From positions 3,375,001 to 3,439,000 of the forward strand of contig NZ_LT629736.1 in the NCBI RefSeq assembly GCF_900104945.1: 64,000 nucleotides of DNA. Direction: 5' to 3'. A program made the translations under genes and the position numbers. The notes under the pieces were generated by a model. The model was not told the origin of the DNA and searched no databases. It saw only the letters and a list, made by a program, of their open reading frames with translations. This document shows, piece after piece, positions 48,550-57,091 of this stretch (its first letter is position 1; every line of letters begins with the position of its first letter). The DNA comes from Halopseudomonas xinjiangensis (GTDB lineage Bacteria > Pseudomonadota > Gammaproteobacteria > Pseudomonadales > Pseudomonadaceae).

Positions 48550-49569
48550 ATGAATGTTCATTCGTTTTCACATGCGCAGCATGGCCTGCGTACCCTGACC
48601 GGCGCTCCGGATCCGCAGCGGCAGAAGCTCGAAGCCGCAGCTGAGCAGTTCGAAGCCTTGTTTCTGCAGCAGATTCTCAAGCAGATGCGCAAGGCCGGCG
48701 ATGTGCTGTCCGCCGACAATCCGATGCGCAGCCGCGACCTCGATACCATGCGCGACCTGTACGACGAAGCGCTGGCTGACAGCATGTCGAGTCGCGGCCA
48801 GACGGGCATCCGTGACATGCTGGTCAAGCAGCTGTCCGGTCAGCAGAGCGCAACAGATGAAGTGGATGCCGCACATATGCAGGCATCTTCGCTGCCGCGT
48901 TCGGCTAGCGGGGCCTTCCAGCCGCTGGCCGATACCTGGCGGCGCGGCGTCGATCAGATAAGCGATATCTGGGAGCGCGGCAGTGCGTCCTTCCAGAATC
49001 TTGTGGCGAGCGTGATCAAACACGAATCCGGCGGGCGCGTCGACGCGGTATCGCCAAAGGGTGCCCGCGGACTCATGCAGCTGATGCCAGACACCGCGCG
49101 GGAAATGGCCGCCAAGCTGGGTATTCCCTACAGCGAATCCCGTCTGGCCAGCGATGGTGATTACAACAAACGTCTTGGCACCGCCTACCTGAACAACATG
49201 CTGGATCGTTATCAGGGTAGCGAGGTGCTTGCGCTGGCCGCGTACAACGCCGGCCCGGGTCGGGTCGACCAGTGGCTGCAAACCGTGGGCGATCCCCGTG
49301 GCAAGCAGATCACCGAGGCTGAATGGATCGAACGGATTCCCTTCAGCGAGACCCGAAACTACACCCGCAGCATTATGCGGGACTTGCGCGAACAGGCTTC
49401 ACAGTCTTTGCAGCAAAAACCGGGAGCGGCCGACGCCGGCTCGGTAATAAATCAGCCGGAGCGGCTTAATAACAGCAGCGATATGGTCGCCTTCAATACT
49501 CAGCGGACAGTGGCTTCAGCAGCCTTTGCCCAGCCGATCCGGATTGAAACCAAGGAGTCTGCGTCATGA
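48550..49569 (+). CDS. flgJ: Rod cap protein FlgJ fused to an SLT lytic transglycosylase domain
   Basis: A 339-residue two-domain protein. Residues about 24-97 are the FlgJ rod-cap domain (E-Q-F-E-A-L-F-L-Q-Q-I-L-K-Q-M-R). From about residue 148 on there is a Slt-type lytic transglycosylase domain: catalytic Glu159 in I-K-H-E-S-G-G, then G-A-R-G-L-M-Q-L-M-P and A-L-A-A-Y-N-A-G-P-G. Enterobacterial and Pseudomonas polar FlgJ proteins instead carry a glucosaminidase domain. It opens the peptidoglycan for the rod. ATG 48550 chosen; GTG 48538, overlapping the flgI stop, is also possible. Confidence 0.95.
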   Translation: MNVHSFSHAQHGLRTLTGAPDPQRQKLEAAAEQFEALFLQQILKQMRKAGDVLSADNPMRSRDLDTMRDLYDEALADSMSSRGQTGIRDMLVKQLSGQQSATDEVDAAHMQASSLPRSASGAFQPLADTWRRGVDQISDIWERGSASFQNLVASVIKHESGGRVDAVSPKGARGLMQLMPDTAREMAAKLGIPYSESRLASDGDYNKRLGTAYLNNMLDRYQGSEVLALAAYNAGPGRVDQWLQTVGDPRGKQITEAEWIERIPFSETRNYTRSIMRDLREQASQSLQQKPGAADAGSVINQPERLNNSSDMVAFNTQRTVASAAFAQPIRIETKESAS

Positions 49570-50933
49570 GTATGTTGAGCCAGATCGGCTACACCGGTCT
49601 GCAGTCGAGCCAGATGGCCATGACCAGCACCGGGCAGAACATCGCCAACGTCAACACTCCCGGTTTCAGCCGAATCGCTCCGACCATGGTGTCGCTTGCC
49701 GGCCAGAGCGGCCTGAGCGCGGGCGGCGGGGTGCAGATCAACAGCATCCGCCGGTTGAGCAGCGATTTTCAGAATCAGCAGCTGTGGCGCTCGAACACTG
49801 AAATGAATATGCACTCCAGCGCCCAGCAGTATCTCGGCGCGCTGGAAAGCCTGATGAGCGGCGACGGCTCGAGCATCAGCATTGGCCTGGATCAGTTCTA
49901 CGCCTCGCTGAGCGAGCTCACCGTCAGCCCCGAATCGATCGCCCTGCGTCAACAGGTGATCAGCGAGGCCGGTAACCTCAGCCACCGCTTCAATGGCCTG
50001 AGCGGCAGCATCGACGCGCAGGTTCGCGCCGTGCAGGAACAGCGCGAAGCCATGGTCACCGAGATGAATGGTCTGGTCGGCAATATTGCGCAGATCAACC
50101 GACGCATCGTCGAAGCGCAGGGCGTCGGTGACGATACCAATGCCCTGCGCGATCACCGCGAAACGCTGGTCGGCGAACTCAGCCAGTTCGCCAGCGTGCG
50201 CGTACATGAGGTTCCGGACGGCTCATTGACCGTCTCGCTGAGTAACGGTCAGCCTCTGGTCGCCGGAAGCACGGCCAGCACCGTACAGGTCGAGCGGCTG
50301 GCCACTGGTGAGCAGCAACTGGTGCTGACCTTCGGCAAATCGACATTTCCCATCGCGCAGGATCGTCTGGGCGGTGGGCTCGGCGGCCTGAGCAAGGTCG
50401 AGTACGAATCGCTGCGCCCCGCGCTGGCCTCGCTGCACAGCATCGCCAGCGAACTGGCCGGTGCGACCAACGCGGCCCTGGCCACTGGCTTCGACCTGAA
50501 TGGCAATCCCGGTCAGCCGCTGTTCGCCTACGACGCAGCGAGCATCACTGGCCTGCTCAAGACCACCGGTATCGGCGCTGCCGAACTGGGGCTTTCAGCA
50601 GTCGACAACGAAGTGGGTAACAATGAGGTGCTGCTCGATCTGCTGGCGCTGCGCAGCCGTACCGTGACCATCGGCGGCAACCAGATGACGCTGAACGATG
50701 CGTACGCCGGCATGCTCGGCCAGGTAGCCAGCGATAGCCGCCAGAACCAGGCGGATCTACGTTCGGCGACCACGGTCCGTGAGCAGGCCCAGGCCCAGCG
50801 TGACAGCATCAGTGCGGTCAATCTGGACGAGGAGGCGGTGAATCTGATGACCTATCAGCAGGCCTATCAGGCCAACATGAAAGTCATCACCACCGCCAAC
50901 CAGCTGTTCAACGACCTGATGGCTGCATTCTGA
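49566..50933 (+). CDS. flgK: Hook-filament junction protein FlgK (lateral)
   Basis: A 455-residue first junction protein with N-terminal Q-N-I-A-N-V-N-T-P-G-F-S-R and C-terminal N-L-M-T-Y-Q-Q-A-Y-Q-A-N-M-K-V-I-T-T-A-N-Q-L-F motifs. It is shorter than most polar FlgK proteins (540 or more), as its middle domain is reduced, which fits a short-filament lateral type. It overlaps flgJ by ATGA with AAGGAG upstream. Confidence 0.95.
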   Translation: MSMLSQIGYTGLQSSQMAMTSTGQNIANVNTPGFSRIAPTMVSLAGQSGLSAGGGVQINSIRRLSSDFQNQQLWRSNTEMNMHSSAQQYLGALESLMSGDGSSISIGLDQFYASLSELTVSPESIALRQQVISEAGNLSHRFNGLSGSIDAQVRAVQEQREAMVTEMNGLVGNIAQINRRIVEAQGVGDDTNALRDHRETLVGELSQFASVRVHEVPDGSLTVSLSNGQPLVAGSTASTVQVERLATGEQQLVLTFGKSTFPIAQDRLGGGLGGLSKVEYESLRPALASLHSIASELAGATNAALATGFDLNGNPGQPLFAYDAASITGLLKTTGIGAAELGLSAVDNEVGNNEVLLDLLALRSRTVTIGGNQMTLNDAYAGMLGQVASDSRQNQADLRSATTVREQAQAQRDSISAVNLDEEAVNLMTYQQAYQANMKVITTANQLFNDLMAAF

Positions 50934-50968
50934 CAGGCAGGCACTTTCAAGCGGATCGACGGAGCTGA

Positions 50969-51889
50969 ATGACCATGCGCATTACCAACGCCCAGACCAT
51001 CGCCATCATGCACGGCGCGATGAACAACAACTCGGCAAAGCTGGGCCATCTGATGCAACAGATGTCGTCCGGCGACCGCATCATCCAGCCCTCGGACGAC
51101 CCCATCGCCAGCGTGCGGCTGCTGCGTCTGCAGCGTGAAGAAGCCAGCCTGGCGCAGTTTCGCACCAACATCGCCACGCTGTCGTCCAGCCTGTCGATCC
51201 AGGAAGCCAACCTCAAGGCGACCTCGGACACCATGCTCAACCTGCAGGACCTGATGCTGTGGGCGGCCAACGATACCAATACCGATGCCGACCTCAAGGC
51301 GATCGCCGGCGAGATGGAAAGTCTCGAGCAGACCCTGCTCAGCTTTCTCAACGTTCGTGACGAAGAGGGCCGCTATCTGTTCTCGGGCACCACCAGCGAC
51401 AAGCCCGCCGTCACCTTCGACGAAACGCTTGGGCAATACGTCTCCACGGGTAACGACAAGCATCGCCAGGCAGCGGTGGCCAATGGTGTGCTGATCAACG
51501 AGAACGTTACCGTCCGGGAAGTGTTCGGGGCAGATCTGACCTTGCTCAATGAGCTTCACAGCATGGTCGGTCGCTTGCAGGATCCGGCGCTGGATGCAAC
51601 CGATCCGGCTGTCAAGGCGCAGATCCGCACCACCCTGGATGAACTGAATGCCACCCACGGCAAGCTGCTCGGTTCGGTATCGGAGCTCGGTGGTCGGCAG
51701 AACACGCTCACCATGCTGGGCGAAAGCAATACCGACGTGTCCATGGTCAACCAGAAGATCGAAGGCGAGCTGTCGCAGCTCGACTACGCTGGCGCCAGCA
51801 TCGATCTGAACCAGTACATGCTGGCGTTGCAGGCGACTCAGCAGACGTATCTGAAGATCAATCAGATGTCCTTGTTCAGCAAGCTGTAG
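50969..51889 (+). CDS. flgL: Hook-filament junction protein FlgL (lateral)
   Basis: A 306-residue second junction protein, related to flagellin at both ends: N-terminal M-R-I-T-N-A-Q-T, then S-G-D-R-I-I-Q-P-S-D-D-P-I-A-S and L-R-L-Q-R-E-E-A; the C-terminal helix ends with L-A-L-Q-A-T-Q-Q-T-Y-L-K-I-N-Q-M-S-L-F. GGAG precedes the ATG. It is followed after 11 bases by the LafW-like gene. Confidence 0.95.
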   Translation: MTMRITNAQTIAIMHGAMNNNSAKLGHLMQQMSSGDRIIQPSDDPIASVRLLRLQREEASLAQFRTNIATLSSSLSIQEANLKATSDTMLNLQDLMLWAANDTNTDADLKAIAGEMESLEQTLLSFLNVRDEEGRYLFSGTTSDKPAVTFDETLGQYVSTGNDKHRQAAVANGVLINENVTVREVFGADLTLLNELHSMVGRLQDPALDATDPAVKAQIRTTLDELNATHGKLLGSVSELGGRQNTLTMLGESNTDVSMVNQKIEGELSQLDYAGASIDLNQYMLALQATQQTYLKINQMSLFSKL

Positions 51890-51900
51890 GCCACTGACCG

Positions 51901-52938
51901 ATGAAAATTGACAAGCAGCTCCCGGTTGTCACGGCGATTGACCCGCAGGGGCACAGCCGCGCGGAAGGGCATCGTGCGCTCGCTGGTGAGTCGCAGTCGA
52001 AACTGCCCGGCGCTACGGAGCAATCGGCGCGATACCGTGAGGGCGGCAAGCATTCGGGCTACAACCTGCAGCTCAACCGGCAGTTGACGGCCATGCAATC
52101 GGCGGATAGCTATCTTGCCGACGTCGCGGCCCGCCTCGACCAGGTGAAGCTTGCGCTCAGTCGTCAGCTGGCAACACCCACTGCTGATGCCCAGCCCGCT
52201 TTGCGCGAAGCAATCGCCGTCCTGGAAAGCATGCTCGCCGAGCGTAGCAAGCGTTCCGCCGGCAGTCTGGATGCCAACCTCAGACTGAGCCTGAACGAAC
52301 CTGCACGTACCCGCTTCCGCCTCCCGGGACTGGACTCGCTTGAGAGGCTGCAGGCGGTTCAGGAGACCCTGATCATCAAGGCCGGACGTCGGCAATCCGA
52401 GCCGGGTGTGGTAGTGCTTGAGCGAGGCGTGCATCCCGAGCAGATCCTGCGCCGGTTCAATGAGGCGCTCGCGCCAGCCGGGGTGCGTACCGAACTGGAT
52501 AGCGATGGGAAGGTGGTTTTCAGCAGTCGTGAAACCGACTGGCTGCGTCTGCAGAACGGTATCGCCGTGCAGGGGCAGGGCGAGCTGTTCGAGCCAGACC
52601 GCTACAGCCTGGTTTCACCTCAGCAGGAAAGCTTCCTGACACTGGGTGAAGATCTGAAGCTGGAAACCAGCCAGCAACAGCGCAGCATGCTCGATACCGT
52701 GGTGAAAGCGCTTGATCGAATCGCTCTGCTGCGTGATCAGCTGAACCAGAGGAAGCAGGAAATCCGCGAGTTTCTGTCTCGACAGAGTGGTCAGAATGAT
52801 CAGCAATGGGCAGCGGACTATGTGCAGTCGGTATTTGGACTGATGCAGAAAGCGACCTCCAACTACGCCGCCGTGACGCAGACTGTTGTCGCTCAGGCCA
52901 ATCTCAACCGTTTTGCCGTCGTCAGTCTGTTGTCGTGA
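51901..52938 (+). CDS. LafW-like protein downstream of flgL (putative hook-associated)
   Basis: A 345-residue protein that I do not recognise by sequence. It is hydrophilic and has no signal peptide. Both ends are helix-rich with heptad-like pattern: the N-terminal M-Q-S-A-D-S-Y-L-A-D-V-A-A-R-L-D-Q-V resembles the flagellin/FlgL helix, and the C-terminal Y-A-A-V-T-Q-T-V-V-A-Q-A-N-L-N-R looks like a junction-type end helix. In E. coli Flag-2 a gene called lafW, annotated as hook-associated protein, lies at the same place (from memory). Being last in the flgB-L block, it is likely an exported component of the hook-filament junction or a regulator. Confidence 0.6.
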   Translation: MKIDKQLPVVTAIDPQGHSRAEGHRALAGESQSKLPGATEQSARYREGGKHSGYNLQLNRQLTAMQSADSYLADVAARLDQVKLALSRQLATPTADAQPALREAIAVLESMLAERSKRSAGSLDANLRLSLNEPARTRFRLPGLDSLERLQAVQETLIIKAGRRQSEPGVVVLERGVHPEQILRRFNEALAPAGVRTELDSDGKVVFSSRETDWLRLQNGIAVQGQGELFEPDRYSLVSPQQESFLTLGEDLKLETSQQQRSMLDTVVKALDRIALLRDQLNQRKQEIREFLSRQSGQNDQQWAADYVQSVFGLMQKATSNYAAVTQTVVAQANLNRFAVVSLLS

Positions 52939-53092
52939 TGAACGACGCTGGCCTGACAGGAGCCGCTCCGGAATGTCGATCATAGCCGACTGTTGCACCG
53001 CACTCGATTGCGCTGGACATGTCGAAAGCCGCAGTACATCCTTCGAAATTCAGGCTAGGCTGCAGCGCAGTGAAGCGCGCCCGGAGGAATCA

Positions 53093-53446
53093 ATGGTGTA
53101 CGTTCAGCGAGATGCTGACGGTCTGCTGCTACGCGTCGAGAGCAGACCGTTCGAGGGAATGACAGACACTCTAGCGGTCGAGAGCGCGGAGTTGGCAACC
53201 TGGCTCAAGACCAGAGAAGAAATACATGGACGTCTGCAGGCGCTAAAACAGACCGACATGGACATGGTCCGTGTACTCGAAGATGTGGTCATCGTTCTGG
53301 TTGAGCGTGGCGTCATCAGCTTTACCGATCTGCCTGAAGCTGCCCGGCAGAAGCTCGACGAGCGAGCGCTGGCGCGTGCCGACCTTGAGGGATTCAGCGG
53401 TGCGATCACCGGCCGTCTCGGCAGGCAGGCAGTTGTGGATCGTTAG
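53093..53446 (+). CDS. Small Pseudomonas protein, often named tryptophan synthase beta-like
   Basis: A 117-residue acidic, mostly helical cytoplasmic protein. The start M-V-Y-V-Q-R-D-A-D-G and the middle D-M-V-R-V-L-E-D-V-V-I-V-L-V-E-R-G match a small conserved Pseudomonas protein that databases often label tryptophan synthase subunit beta-like without reason; it has no PLP-enzyme features. GGAGG eight bases upstream fixes the start. It follows the flagellar block after 154 bases and is closed by a terminator; function unknown. Confidence 0.7.
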   Translation: MVYVQRDADGLLLRVESRPFEGMTDTLAVESAELATWLKTREEIHGRLQALKQTDMDMVRVLEDVVIVLVERGVISFTDLPEAARQKLDERALARADLEGFSGAITGRLGRQAVVDR

Positions 53447-53476
53447 CCACCGCGCTCCCGGAAGGTTTGTATGCGA

Positions 53477-53500
53477 CGCCCTGGTTCCCCAGGGCGTTTG
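53477..53500 (+). terminator. Intrinsic terminator at the right end of the flagellar block
   Basis: Perfect 8-bp stem CGCCCTGG / CCAGGGCG with a four-base loop followed by TTTG. It separates the flagellar genes from the stressosome-type operon. Confidence 0.8.
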
Positions 53501-53622
53501 TACTTGTGCCGCGCTCCTTCAGCGAGCCGTAAAAGGTCCGTCGTCCAGACACTCGTCCTTTCGATGTTTCAAACCTTTTCACAGCATGTATCATCAAGCC
53601 ACTCAACATGGAGACTCAACGC

Positions 53623-54474
53623 ATGGCGCAGCTGGATCAACGTACGATCAACGCATTACTACAACAACAATCTGACGTTCAGACCGAGTGGGTACGCAAT
53701 CTCGACGCCATGGGCTCGTCTCGCGGCCTGAAGCCCGGCGAGCTGGAGGGACAGACCTCGGAATTCATTACGCTGCTCGCAGAAGGAAGCGCCAAGGCCG
53801 GCGCGGAGAACTGGGTAAGCGGGGCGTGGGATGCAACCAGACAGTTTCTGGAGAAGCTTTCGCATAGTCGAGCGCTGCAAGGCTTCGACTCGCAGCAGAC
53901 GGCGGGCTTCGTCTTCTCGCTGAAACCATCGTTGTTCAGTATGCTGCAACGTACGCTGGCCGATGAGCCGCTGACGCTCACTGCGCAGCTCACGGCTGTA
54001 TCGGAGTTGCTTGATGCAATGGGGCTGCACACGGTGCAGACTTTCCAGAAAGCACGCGAAGGCGTCATCAAGCGTCAGCAGGAGGAGCTCCTCGAACTGT
54101 CTACCCCGGTGGTCAAACTGTGGGATGGCGTCCTCGCCCTGCCGATGATCGGCACGCTGGATTCTCAGCGCACCCAGGTGGTGATGGAATCGCTGCTGCA
54201 GCGCATCGCCGATACCGGCTCGGAAATCGCGATCATCGACATCACTGGTGTGCCCACCGTCGACACGCTGGTGGCCCAGCATCTGCTTAAGACCGTTACC
54301 GCCATTCGCCTGATGGGTGCCGACTGCATCATCAGCGGCGTGCGTCCGCAGATCGCCCAGACCATCGTACACCTCGGCCTGGATCTCCAGGGAATCGTCA
54401 CCAAGTCCAGCCTGGCTGACGCCCTTTCGCTGGCGCTGCATCGTTCCGGGCTGACCGTCACCAAGGCGAACTGA
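53623..54474 (+). CDS. rsbR: RsbR-type stressosome scaffold / sensor protein
   Basis: A 283-residue protein with an N-terminal helical sensor part of RsbRD type (about residues 1-155) and a C-terminal STAS domain (residues 160-275). In the STAS domain I-D-I-T-G-V-P-T-V-D-T contains Thr215 at the place of the main RsbT phosphorylation site; the second site is Ser181 in T-L-D-S-Q-R. Such proteins form the stressosome shell with RsbS and hold RsbT until stress. ATG 53623 has GGAG ten bases upstream; ATG 53608 is an alternative. It heads a tight six-gene operon. Confidence 0.88.
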   Translation: MAQLDQRTINALLQQQSDVQTEWVRNLDAMGSSRGLKPGELEGQTSEFITLLAEGSAKAGAENWVSGAWDATRQFLEKLSHSRALQGFDSQQTAGFVFSLKPSLFSMLQRTLADEPLTLTAQLTAVSELLDAMGLHTVQTFQKAREGVIKRQQEELLELSTPVVKLWDGVLALPMIGTLDSQRTQVVMESLLQRIADTGSEIAIIDITGVPTVDTLVAQHLLKTVTAIRLMGADCIISGVRPQIAQTIVHLGLDLQGIVTKSSLADALSLALHRSGLTVTKAN

Positions 54475-54476
54475 TC

Positions 54477-54839
54477 ATGGAGCGCATACCAATCCTGCGG
54501 ATGGGCGAGTTCCTGCTCGTGACCATCCAGGTGGAAATGCATGACCAGTTGGCGTTGACCCTTCAGGACGACCTGTCCGAGCGGATCGATGCGACCGCCG
54601 CGCGTGGCGTGCTGATCGACATTTCAGCATTGGAGATGGTGGATTCGTTCATTGGCCGCATGATTGCCAACATATCTGCCATGTCGCGCATCATGGACGC
54701 TGAAACTGTCGTGGTCGGAATGCAGCCGGCGGTTGCCATCACCCTGGTCGAGCTGGGCCTGGATCTGCCCGGCGTGAATACCGCGCTGGATGTCGAGCGT
54801 GGAATGCGACTGCTTCGTCAACGTGTGAAGCGGCGATGA
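54477..54839 (+). CDS. rsbS: RsbS-type stressosome STAS protein
   Basis: A 120-residue single STAS domain. The phosphorylation segment L-I-D-I-S-A-L-E-M-V-D-S-F-I-G-R contains Ser57, the counterpart of the RsbT-phosphorylated serine of RsbS. In the known systems it forms the stressosome core with RsbR. It lies two bases after rsbR and overlaps rsbT by ATGA. Confidence 0.92.
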   Translation: MERIPILRMGEFLLVTIQVEMHDQLALTLQDDLSERIDATAARGVLIDISALEMVDSFIGRMIANISAMSRIMDAETVVVGMQPAVAITLVELGLDLPGVNTALDVERGMRLLRQRVKRR

Positions 54840-55231
54840 GTACTGGTACGCAACCCATCAGGTCCGAGCAGGACATCGTGCTGGCCCGTCAGGCCGCGCG
54901 CAAGCTGGCACAACAGTGCGGCTTGCGGCTGGTATCGCAGACCAAGCTGGTCACCGCCGTCAGCGAGCTGGCTCGCAACACGCTGGTGTACGGTGGTGGC
55001 GGCGACATGCAGTGGGAAATCGTCGAGAAGGACCTGCGCAAAGGCGTGCGCATTTCTTTCGTCGATCAGGGCCCTGGTATCGCGGACATGAAACTGGCCA
55101 TGACCGATGGCTGGACGTCCGGAGGCGGGCTGGGTCTCGGGTTGACTGGAGCCAAGCGGCTGGTCAACGAATTCGAGATCGATAGCCAGCCTGACGTCGG
55201 AACCAGAGTGACCATCAGCCAATGGAGCTGA
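54836..55231 (+). CDS. rsbT: RsbT-type serine/threonine kinase
   Basis: A 131-residue GHKL-fold kinase. The N-box reads V-S-E-L-A-R-N-T-L-V-Y-G-G-G and the ATP-lid region has D-Q-G-P-G-I and G-G-L-G-L-G-L-T-G-A-K-R-L. It is expected to phosphorylate RsbS and RsbR and then to leave the complex and activate an output, commonly a phosphatase. The stop overlaps the phosphatase gene by ten bases. Confidence 0.93.
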   Translation: MSTGTQPIRSEQDIVLARQAARKLAQQCGLRLVSQTKLVTAVSELARNTLVYGGGGDMQWEIVEKDLRKGVRISFVDQGPGIADMKLAMTDGWTSGGGLGLGLTGAKRLVNEFEIDSQPDVGTRVTISQWS

Positions 55232-56238
55232 ATCTTGGCGGAACGCTGACGGAAGTCATTCCTGTCGAGGATGACAGCCAGGTCGGCCAGACGCGGCGCC
55301 GGGTCCTGCAACTGGCTGCGGATATCGGCTTCGATGCGACGGATGCCGGCCGAGCGGCGTTGGTCGCCACCGAGCTGGCGACCAACGTGTTGAAACACGC
55401 ACGACTGGGCGAGGTGCACCTGCGGCTGGTGCCTTGCGCCGACCTGCAAGGGCTGGAAATCATCGCGGTCGATCGTGGTCCGGGGTTCGACGCGCAGCGC
55501 TGCCTGCGGGACGGCTTTTCCACCGGCGGCACGCAGGGAAACGGGCTGGGTGCCATTTCGCGGCAGGCCCAGGTGTTCGACCTTTACTCGGATGAGCGCG
55601 GGTCGGTGATTCTCGCCCGGCTTTATCCGCGTGCCACTCAGTCATGCGATCTGCGTTTCGGCGTCAGTCAGCATGCGCAACGTCACGAGACCGCATGCGG
55701 CGACGGTTGGCATCTGGCGGTCGACGCGCAGCGGATCTGCGTGTTGGTGGTAGATGGGCTGGGCCACGGCGAAGACGCAGCCAAAGCGGCGCTGGCAGGC
55801 ACCACAGCCTTTGCCGAGCATCCCTTCGATCCGCCGGAAACGCTTATTGCCGATATGCACCGCAGCATGCAGGGCACTCGCGGCGGAGCGGCGGCGATCG
55901 CGCAGTTTGACGCGCGCGACGGCAACGTGAAGTTCGCCGGCATCGGCAACATCGGCGCCAGACTGGCATCGCCAACAGGCTCGCGAGGCATGGCTTCGCA
56001 CCCCGGCATCGTCGGGGTGCAGTTTCGCAAGGTCCATACTTTTACGCAGACCGTCGCAGGCGGTCAGCTGATGCTGCTGTTCAGCGACGGGCTGCAGTCG
56101 CGCTGGGACCTGCAAGACTATCCGGGTCTGGTTTCTCAGCATCCAGCGGTCGTCGCCGCGGTGTTGCATAGAGATTTCTGCCGGGGTCGCGACGATGCGA
56201 CGATCTTGGTCATCGAATTGGAGGTGCCGCATGGCTGA
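55222..56238 (+). CDS. RsbX/RsbU-like PP2C phosphatase with N-terminal HATPase domain
   Basis: A 338-residue fusion. Residues 1-135 form a second GHKL ATPase domain (V-A-T-E-L-A-T-N-V-L-K-H-A; V-D-R-G-P-G-F; G-T-Q-G-N-G-L-G). Residues 145-338 form a SpoIIE/PP2C-type phosphatase with the metal-binding Asp residues in L-V-V-D-G-L-G-H-G and F-S-D-G-L, and D-D-A-T-I-L near the end. This type is expected to dephosphorylate RsbR/RsbS and reset the module (RsbX role). The kinase-like part may bind a STAS partner. It overlaps rsbT and the next kinase gene. Confidence 0.88.
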   Translation: MELNLGGTLTEVIPVEDDSQVGQTRRRVLQLAADIGFDATDAGRAALVATELATNVLKHARLGEVHLRLVPCADLQGLEIIAVDRGPGFDAQRCLRDGFSTGGTQGNGLGAISRQAQVFDLYSDERGSVILARLYPRATQSCDLRFGVSQHAQRHETACGDGWHLAVDAQRICVLVVDGLGHGEDAAKAALAGTTAFAEHPFDPPETLIADMHRSMQGTRGGAAAIAQFDARDGNVKFAGIGNIGARLASPTGSRGMASHPGIVGVQFRKVHTFTQTVAGGQLMLLFSDGLQSRWDLQDYPGLVSQHPAVVAAVLHRDFCRGRDDATILVIELEVPHG

Positions 56239-57091
56239 TGCACAGGACTCGCAGGCAGACGCCGCACGGCTTGCCAGCGAGAACGAAGCGCTGCGAGCGG
56301 AGCTGGAAGAAACCAACCAGGGCGTGCTGGCTTTGTACGCCGAGCTGGATAATCAGGCCGAGGCGCTGCGTCAGGCGTCGGAACTGAAAAGCCGGTTCTT
56401 GTCCTATATGAGCCATGAGTTTCGTACACCCCTTGGCTCGATTCTGAGCATCGTTGGTCTGCTGCGGGATGAGCTGGACGGGCCGCTGAACGAAGAGCAG
56501 CAGAAGCAGCTGGCATTCATCAAGGGCGCGGCGCAGGAACTGACCGAAATGGTCAATGACCTGCTCGACCTGGCCAAGATCGAGGCTGGCCGTATCAGTA
56601 TCTCGCCGGCCTGGTTCGATATGCTCGACCTGTTCTCCGCCTTGCGCGGGATGTTCCGGCCGATAGTCGACGCCGAAGCGGTGGACCTGGTCTTCGAGGA
56701 ACCCGCAGGCATACCGCGACTGTACACCGACGACAAGAAGCTCGGGCAGATTCTGCGCAACTTTATTTCCAATTCTCTGAAGTTCACCTTGCGTGGCGAG
56801 GTGAGGATCTGTGCGCAGTTGATCGGTACTGACCACGTGCGCTTCTCGGTCTCCGATACCGGGATCGGCATTCCCGAAGAGCTGCATGACAAGCTGTTCG
56901 AAGATTTCATGCAGGTCGACTCGCCAGTCCAGAAACGCCTGCGCGGCACCGGGCTGGGATTGTCTCTTTGCAAGCGTTACGCGGAGCTACTTGGCGGTCA
57001 TGTCGGATTGCGAAGCGAGCCGGGGGTGGGTTCCACCTTCTTCGTTGAGGTCCCGGTATCGCTGCAGCTGGAGACTGCGCCCCATGAGTGA
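56231..57091 (+). CDS. Cytoplasmic sensor histidine kinase of the Rsb operon
   Basis: A 286-residue kinase without membrane segments. An N-terminal coiled coil (E-N-E-A-L-R-A-E-L-E-E-T-N, residues 14-50) leads into HisKA with the phospho-acceptor His in Y-M-S-H-E-F-R-T-P-L and HATPase (N-F-I-S-N-S-L-K-F; D-T-G-I-G-I; G-T-G-L-G-L-S-L). It has no sensor domain of its own; the coiled coil may take the signal from the RsbT/stressosome proteins. It overlaps both neighbours by eight bases. Confidence 0.93.
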   Translation: MADAQDSQADAARLASENEALRAELEETNQGVLALYAELDNQAEALRQASELKSRFLSYMSHEFRTPLGSILSIVGLLRDELDGPLNEEQQKQLAFIKGAAQELTEMVNDLLDLAKIEAGRISISPAWFDMLDLFSALRGMFRPIVDAEAVDLVFEEPAGIPRLYTDDKKLGQILRNFISNSLKFTLRGEVRICAQLIGTDHVRFSVSDTGIGIPEELHDKLFEDFMQVDSPVQKRLRGTGLGLSLCKRYAELLGGHVGLRSEPGVGSTFFVEVPVSLQLETAPHE

